DNA of 64,000 bases from Siphonodentalium dalli. Lineage: Eukaryota > Mollusca > Scaphopoda > Gadilida > Siphonodentaliidae. The stretch spans positions 42,453,549 through 42,517,548 of the forward strand of contig CP136067.1 in assembly GCA_032622095.1 (NCBI GenBank), written 5' to 3'. The notes below the pieces were generated by a model. It made no database searches. It worked only from the letters and a program-made list of their open reading frames with translations, and was not told where the DNA came from. Every line of letters starts with the position of its first letter. Position 1 is the first letter of the stretch. Positions 57,900-64,000 of this stretch are shown piece by piece. Made by a program: the position numbers and the translations under genes.

Positions 57900-59300
57900 A
57901 GTACACTCGCTAGTAGGACTAGAACTCATCAACTAGTCTCAATAATGTCATTGATAAATTGTAAGTAAATTTTTATTGACAACTAATATTTTAATGAAAA
58001 ATTAACTTGTATAAATGTGTCAAAATAGAAATTTGGAGGCAGAAAATCATGTTCGATATTTATTGTTTTATATATATATCGTTGCCGTCTTCTCGATCTC
58101 GAAAATTGGTAGACGGATACATGTATATGCAATGAGTTGTTAAATACCTCCGATAGGTTGAAATCCAATCAGTATAGATATATATCAAAGTATTATACGG
58201 AGGTTGATGTTATGAGTTATGTTGCGTGTCGCAACATGATGTATGGAATTTGCGGTAGTTTAGGTTTTAGTTTAGAGACTAATTTGAATATTATATCAAA
58301 TATCGGAAAAGTAACTATTGCGCATTCACATATAAATAACCCCATCCTATATATGAGATTCTTGTTTTAGTATTGAACTCAATTAAATAGCCATTCAAGC
58401 CTTTTACTAGTTCAGATCATGTACTTTTTATGGCTGTTATTCATTTGCACTCAATTTATATAGCTGGTGAGAACGCTCTTCCCAAAATTTCCCTTCTAAA
58501 ACTTATGATTAAAGTAATCTTTTTGACATTTTTATTGTTATATAATATGCTTGATGCGGCCTTTATGCAGCATAGATTCCTTCATGTGGTGTACATAATG
58601 AACTTATGATCTAAAATTTCCTAAGGGAACTACTCGTCAATCAGTATTTAGCAAAGAAAGGGATAAACTCGAAAGAATCACTATCTACACAAAACCATGG
58701 AATGATCAATTCAACATCATTAGGTGTTAGGCTAAAATAAAAAGACCTTTGTTTCTGGTGATCCGCCCCCGACCATTTTCATTTTATTGAATTTGCAAAA
58801 TTAGAATGCAAATGATTTTTATATCTTGTAAACCGATTAGTTTCCGTGTAAAACATATACATCGCGTGTACTGTTAAACCGAATATTATACCACACTTCA
58901 GCTGAATCAAACTTATTTTTTCATGTTTTATTCAATAAATTACATGATATTCTAATAATATGTACTTAGTTTTATTATTTCATAGTACATTAAAAACAAG
59001 GAGAAGCAGTCTGGGGGTATTCATATTTATTTTGAGCAAAGTTAAAAATAAAATAAAATGATAACCCACTCCCCCATTCCTATTTTTTTCTTGCATGTCA
59101 CCAGAATCACAGGTATATTTTTTTTGGCCTTATAATTTTCTATACTAATTCTTCTACAAGGTGTGAAAAGGAGCACACCTGCCTGATGCATTGTTGAATT
59201 TCAATTTTAATCTGGAGTCAAAATTTGTTTATTACATACAGAATAAGAACATAAGCTATTGCATGTGCCACATTAACATTCCTTGACTTATTATTTTGTC
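57900..59300. other. Upstream of the TMEM41B exon, no exon recognised
   Basis: AT-rich. The first TMEM41B coding exon was expected here or further left but none could be identified. Confidence 0.4.
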
Positions 59301-59306
59301 TTTCAG

Positions 59307-59478
59307 ATGCTGGTAACAAACAGTTCACACAGATTAAACCCAAACACAATCCCAGTGATCCAAGTGATCCAAGTGATGACAGTAGCACAACAAAATCTCT
59401 CATCATTCTTGCTGTAATTTTCCTGTCTTCCATTGTTTGTCTCTTCATCGTATACCTCAGCTTTCCCGATCTGGAACC
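59307..59478 (+). CDS. TMEM41B: TMEM41B-type ER lipid scramblase, N-terminal exon
   Basis: The acceptor GTCTTTCAG ends at 59306 and the donor GTAAGT follows 59478. Two bases, 56 codons, then two bases. A hydrophilic segment with three NPSD/PSD repeats (SDPSDPSDDSS) precedes one membrane helix, SLIILAVIFLSSIVCLFIVY, and then LSFPDLEP. Human TMEM41B has SLLILVSIFLS, then VMFLVYKNFPQL, at the same place; the helix pattern and FP-L motif match. The family moves phospholipids in the ER and serves autophagosome and lipoprotein formation through a downstream VTT domain, which is not in this exon. I could not find the first exon upstream or the next exon before the window end, so the gene is partial. 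TMEM41A fits much less well. Confidence 0.75.
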
Positions 59479-59924
59479 GTAAGTGAAGTTAAGTTAGTTA
59501 TTTGCATCCCTCTTTTTAAACAGTATGGGATTCATCCAAAATTTAAATCTAGTTATCTGAATGCTTTGAAATAAAATAAAACTTGGCATATTTTGAATCA
59601 AATAAAACTATATGTGTACATGTATATACCATTCAAGATGGGATCAAAGTTTTGCTACATTGATTTTGCCTGGTTGTCATTTTCTTACTTTTAAAATGTA
59701 ACTTTCTCGAGGGATGTGTGGCCAAAAAGCAATTTATATAGAAGATAAACCTACTTTTGATAATTGGGTATTCATCTATTCGAGCATGAAAACAGTTTGT
59801 GAACAGTCCAACTTGACAAACTGTTTTCATGCTTCATTTGTCTAACAGTGTACTAAGTCTTATTAGCTCAACTTTACTTTGGTATTCGTCGTGCGTGTGT
59901 GTGAGGGTGTGTGCGTGATTCGTC

Positions 59925-60890
59925 AACAATTTCCTTTAGCACGGGCTACAGTTCGTACCTTTGGTCCGATTATTATGAAATTTGTCATGGATGTTGACAT
60001 TGACATGTAGATGGGAACGAGTCATTTGTAAAAAAAACATGGCCGCCAGTGGCCATCATGGATTTCAAAATTTAATCCATTAGCACGGGCTACAGGCCGT
60101 ACTGTTTGTCTTATTGTCATGAAATTTGTCATGGATGTTAATATTGACATGTAGATGGGAACGAGTAATTTTGGGGTCATTCGGCCAAAAAACATGGCCA
60201 CCGGCAGCCATCTTAGATTTTACTCTTTGCATGACTAAATCCTTTGACATGGGCTACAGGTTGTACATTTGGTCTGATCATCATAAAATTTGTCATGGAT
60301 GTTAACAATGACATGCAGATGGGAACGAGTCATTTTTGGGTCATTCGGCCAAAAAACATGGCCGCCAGCAGCCATCTTGGATTTTACTCTTTGTATGACT
60401 AAATCCTTTAGCACAGGCTACAGGTCGTACCTTTAGTCTGATCATCATTAAATTTGTCATCGCTGTTGAAATTGGAATGTAGATGGGAACGAGTCATTTT
60501 GGGGTCATACGGACAAAAAACATGGCCGTCAGTGGCCATCTTTGATTTCAAAATTTAATCCATTAGCACGGGCCACAGGTCGTACTGTTTGTCTGATCCT
60601 CATGAAATTTGTCATGGATGTTAACATTGACATGTAGATAGGAACGAGTAATTTTGGGGTCATTCGGCCAAAAAACATGGCCGCCAGCAGCCATCATGGA
60701 TTTTACTCTTTGTATGACTAAATTCTTTAGCACGGGCTACAGGTCGTACCTTTAGTCTGATCATCATGAAATTTGTCATGGATGTTAATATTGACATGTA
60801 GATGGGAACAGGTAATTTTGGGGTCATTCGGCCCAAAAACATGGCCGCCAGCAGCCATCTTGGATTTTACTCTTTGTATGACCACAGGAG
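59925..60890 (+). repeat. About 160-bp tandem array, six units
   Basis: ACATGGCCGCCAGCAGCCAT-like blocks at 60038, 60193, 60358, 60521, 60676 and 60840 (spacing 155-165). Each unit also has TAGCACGGGCTACAGG, GAAATTTGTCATGGATGTTA and GTAGATGGGAACGAGT. More diverged units continue at 61340-62000. In a TMEM41B intron. Confidence 0.92.
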
Positions 60891-60960
60891 CTTGGAATTT
60901 GGTCAAAACCCCTCTTTTATTGGCGGAACCACCACCCGGGACCAAAGGTCACGGAAGGAA

Positions 60961-61222
60961 CGAAACAGAAAATTGTTGCCACCTATTTTGAACTCAACTG
61001 TATTCCTACAAAAAATATATTTTCACTAAAAACTTTTGGTACCTCTTACACCTTAGAACTGGAAAAATATACCTATGGAATGTTGTAGATTGGCATAATC
61101 TACAACATTCCATAGGTATATTTTTCCAGTTCTTCGAAAACCTCACTTTATTTCGGTAATGTATTGTAAATTCACCAACGAATACAAATCTGCGACACCT
61201 ACATCACCCGTTCTAGAATCTG
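60961..61222. repeat. Left arm of a long inverted repeat
   Basis: CGAAACAGAAAATTGTTGCC to GTTCTAGAATCTGA pairs with 63772-64000. It contains an extra internal palindrome (61056-61132) that the right arm lacks. Confidence 0.88.
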
Positions 61223-62009
61223 ATTAGCGGAACTGGTACCGAAATATGCGGAAACTTTAAAACTATGATCCGGAGACGGATAGCATGAAAGTACCGTTTA
61301 TAATTTCGAACATAGCTGCTGATTACATGTTTATTACATGACCGTAGCGATGCACTGATCATCATGAACTTTTTATGGATGATAACATTGGCGTCTAGAT
61401 GGGAACGAATTATTTTGGGCTCATTTGCATAAAAACATGGCCACTGGCAGCCATCGTGGATTTAAGTGATAATACTAGATAAATCTTAATCAATAACACA
61501 GCCTAGAGCCTGTGTCGATGCTCCTATATCATCACGAAATTGTCCATCGATCATGACATTGATATATAGACGACACCGAGTCATTTTTGGCTTATTTGCA
61601 TGAAAATAATGGCCGCCAACAGTCATCTTGGATTTCAAAATTGCATCATTTAGCACCGTGGGCAAGAGGTCGCAGTGTTGGTCCGATCATAATTAAATTT
61701 GTCACGGAGGTTGACATTGACATATAGATGGGAACGAGTCATTTTGCTGTGAATTCTCAAAGAAACATGGCCGCCGTCGGATTTCAGCGACAACACCGCA
61801 TATATAATTAAATCAATAACACTGCCTAGAGAGGCTAGGCCTATATGTCGATGAACCGATCATCGTTAAATTGTTCATGGGTCATGACATTGGTATCAAA
61901 AAGAGAACGAATCATTGCTAGAGACTGTAACATTGGTGCGATCGTCGTGTAATTAGTCATAGAAACATGGCCGCCGTCGGATTTCAGCCACTCGTTTCAT
62001 CGACCATGA

Positions 62010-63770
62010 AAGTTACGCCGATGGGGTCATTGTCACAAGACTCCGGTCAGTGACGGTCACATTCGTAGCCAGTGTAGCCAGCTTATTTCACCGGCGATCA
62101 CATTCGTAGTCAGCTTTTCTAATTCGTGGTTTATATTGCCCGAAATATGACGTCATCACGTTCGTGACTAAAGTGTCAACGTCATGCTCCAAAACTGACT
62201 TCGTTTATCAACTTATATTGGAATATAATTCGAGCATTCCAACGACATTGATCCGAAACATCAGGTTATAAATGAACTTCTATAAAAACTAAATTCAAGT
62301 TTTTTTCATCCATCAACTCAGAAAAAATGGATTAACCTGATCGTGTTCATTGAGGCTCGCCTGAATATGAAAAGCTGGCTACAAATGTGATCGCCATAGA
62401 AAAGCTGGCTACATTTGTGATCGATTAAAAAACCTGGCTACGAATGTGATCGGATCGCGGAGCCTTGTGACAGTGACCCCATCAGCGAAAGTTACATTAA
62501 GTAATGTTTTTAATATTGTTTTGGTATTTTTGATTTTGAGAAAAACAATGCCGATGGTGGCTAGCTGTCTTGAATTTAAAAATTGAATTTCCAATTCATG
62601 AGCACAGGCTATATAATCATATGCATAAAGCCATTCTTTGAGAGTTTTGGTGCTGATTCGTTATGACACACGAGTCACGAGTGACGTATACTATTTATAA
62701 ATCCTGGTACCGGTACAGTTGACAATACTTATAGTTGCTTATTAAATACAATTTATGTTAGCGAGTTTATCACTAACTCAAATTTATAAACTAGTTATTC
62801 GGTAAACCAGTTTGTATTGTATACAACTTGCAAACGCACAAATAAAACGTATACTGTGAAGAATACGCAGGTTAATTTTGTGCTCTTACATTAAAGAATC
62901 TTATTACAATTTGTTACTGTATTTGGCATATTAATGGCGAGTTTTTGTACCCTACATTGACAAATTTGAATTACGCGAAACTAAACACTCGTTCTATATA
63001 TGCATGGCCAATATCGTTACCTAACTCAAGAAAAATGTCTTCTCTCATCAACTAAGACATATATTTGTTCGTCAGAACTAGTAAAAAACAGCAATTGATG
63101 TGGAAATAATTAAGATATTCTGGCAACGAATCTGCACCAAAACGCACAAAGGAATCGCTTCATGCATAGGCATATATACCAGGCCTCCCCGTGAGTCTAT
63201 ATATCTTTTTCTTCTACTTCGTGATATTCGACCAGTAATCAGTTGGTTGATTACTATTACTATTATATGATGGATATTTTAGGCCTATACAACGGAGCGC
63301 GACACAAGCTCCTATGAGAGAGAGAGAGGGAGCTAGAGAGTTTTGGTCCCCTTATGACCAATCATTGCAACCAGTAGCATTACAAAGTCAAGTAGTACAT
63401 ATAGGCCTACCTGTACATAACGAACATAAAACAAGAAGAAATAAATTAAATATGAAATATATGTACAAATTACCATTCAGTCAAATGAAGAATATCTTCT
63501 TGGGTAGTCGTCATTTTCATGAGATGATAACAGCAGACACAGAAAAATACAGACATTTTTCAGGAAAATGCACAAAACATCAGGATTAGATCTTCAAAAA
63601 CGAGCATAGTATGACGCAAACATAAACAGATTTAAGTTTTCTGGCGCCTAAGTTCGAAAACCGCACGCACTTTCAAATATTTTTGAATTTCGCGGGCTTT
63701 AAATTTAGGTTTCGATTTTATTTCGTTCCGACTTTGTTATTCCGGAAAAATGTTTTTTTGCCATTTGTCA
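62010..63770. other. Between the inverted arms, no exon recognised
   Basis: Repeated phrases GTGATCG/GGCTACGAATGTGATCG near 62050-62450 (five-fold GCTGGCTACA-type motif). No second TMEM41B exon seen. Confidence 0.4.
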
Positions 63771-63771
63771 T

Positions 63772-64000
63772 TCAGATTCTAGAACCGGTGATGTAGGTGT
63801 CGCAGATTTGTGTTCGTTGGTGAATTTACAATACATTACCGAAATAAAGTGAGGTTTTCGAAGAACTGGAAAAATATACCTATGGATTGTTGTAGATTGG
63901 CATCTAAGGTGTAAGAGGTACCAAAAGTTTTTAGTGAAAATATATTTTTTGTAGGAATACAGTTGAGTTCAAAATAGGTGGCAACAATTTTCTGTTTCGT
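63772..64000. repeat. Right arm of a long inverted repeat, runs to the window edge
   Basis: The reverse complement of 60961-61222 with few mismatches. Because the match is still running at base 64000, the element's outer end is to the right of the window and the left arm may extend outward too. Confidence 0.88.

Noticed and set aside
59925-60890. Gene family with repeated protein domain
   Set aside because: The ~160-bp period is not a consistent multiple of three and all frames are broken; it is a non-coding tandem array.

Overview
The window is eukaryotic, repeat-laden and AT-rich. It comes from an invertebrate animal, probably a marine lophotrochozoan or deuterostome; the sequence alone does not fix the phylum. 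The evidence is canonical GT/AG introns of 1.5 to 6 kb, three conserved metazoan genes in pieces, and dense families of short inverted-repeat DNA transposons. There are no operons, CRISPR arrays or bacterial features.

Three host genes are present. (1) The 3' end of a PLK1 (polo) kinase gene lies on the + strand as six exons from 51 to 19104. They encode the inter-domain linker, both polo boxes and the stop codon; the kinase domain is to the left of the window. (2) A complete coding region for PIGV (GPI mannosyltransferase 2) lies on the - strand in three exons: 51482-51414, 45897-44707 and 43213-42965. They join in phase to give 502 codons before the stop. The 23-codon first exon is too short to show up as an ORF and was found by its match to the PIGV N-terminus plus a perfect donor. 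(3) A single exon at 59307-59478 on the + strand carries the acidic N-terminal segment and first membrane helix of a TMEM41B-type ER protein; its remaining exons lie outside the window or were not found. PIGV and TMEM41B are divergently oriented; PLK1 and PIGV converge across about 24 kb of repeats.

Most of the remaining sequence is mobile DNA. From left to right: TTAA-flanked (piggyBac-type) MITEs, including a highly conserved double-hairpin family (0.2-3.4, 14.3, 19.6, 24.1-24.7, 44.2, 46.8 kb); two hAT-type elements with perfect 8-bp target duplications (3602-6454 and 54453-55781) and a smaller relative (19823-20416); two abutting Tc1/mariner-like elements sharing one TA (11864-14223); a palindromic family that itself received TTAA insertions (20.7, 36.2, 47.7-50.4 kb); a 7.15-kb foldback element (27599-34750) with a 5'-truncated non-LTR retrotransposon in its left arm and a 122-bp tandem array in its right arm; a recent 1.04-kb tandem duplication (37924-39990); a ~160-bp tandem array (59925-60890); and a long inverted repeat running to the right edge (60961-61222 and 63772-64000).

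The host genes do not form a pathway together: PLK1 is mitotic, PIGV makes GPI anchors in the ER and TMEM41B moves lipids in the ER. The most interesting material is structural: four-armed hairpin MITEs, nested insertions that give a relative order of events, and an occupied and an empty insertion site preserved in the two arms of one foldback element.
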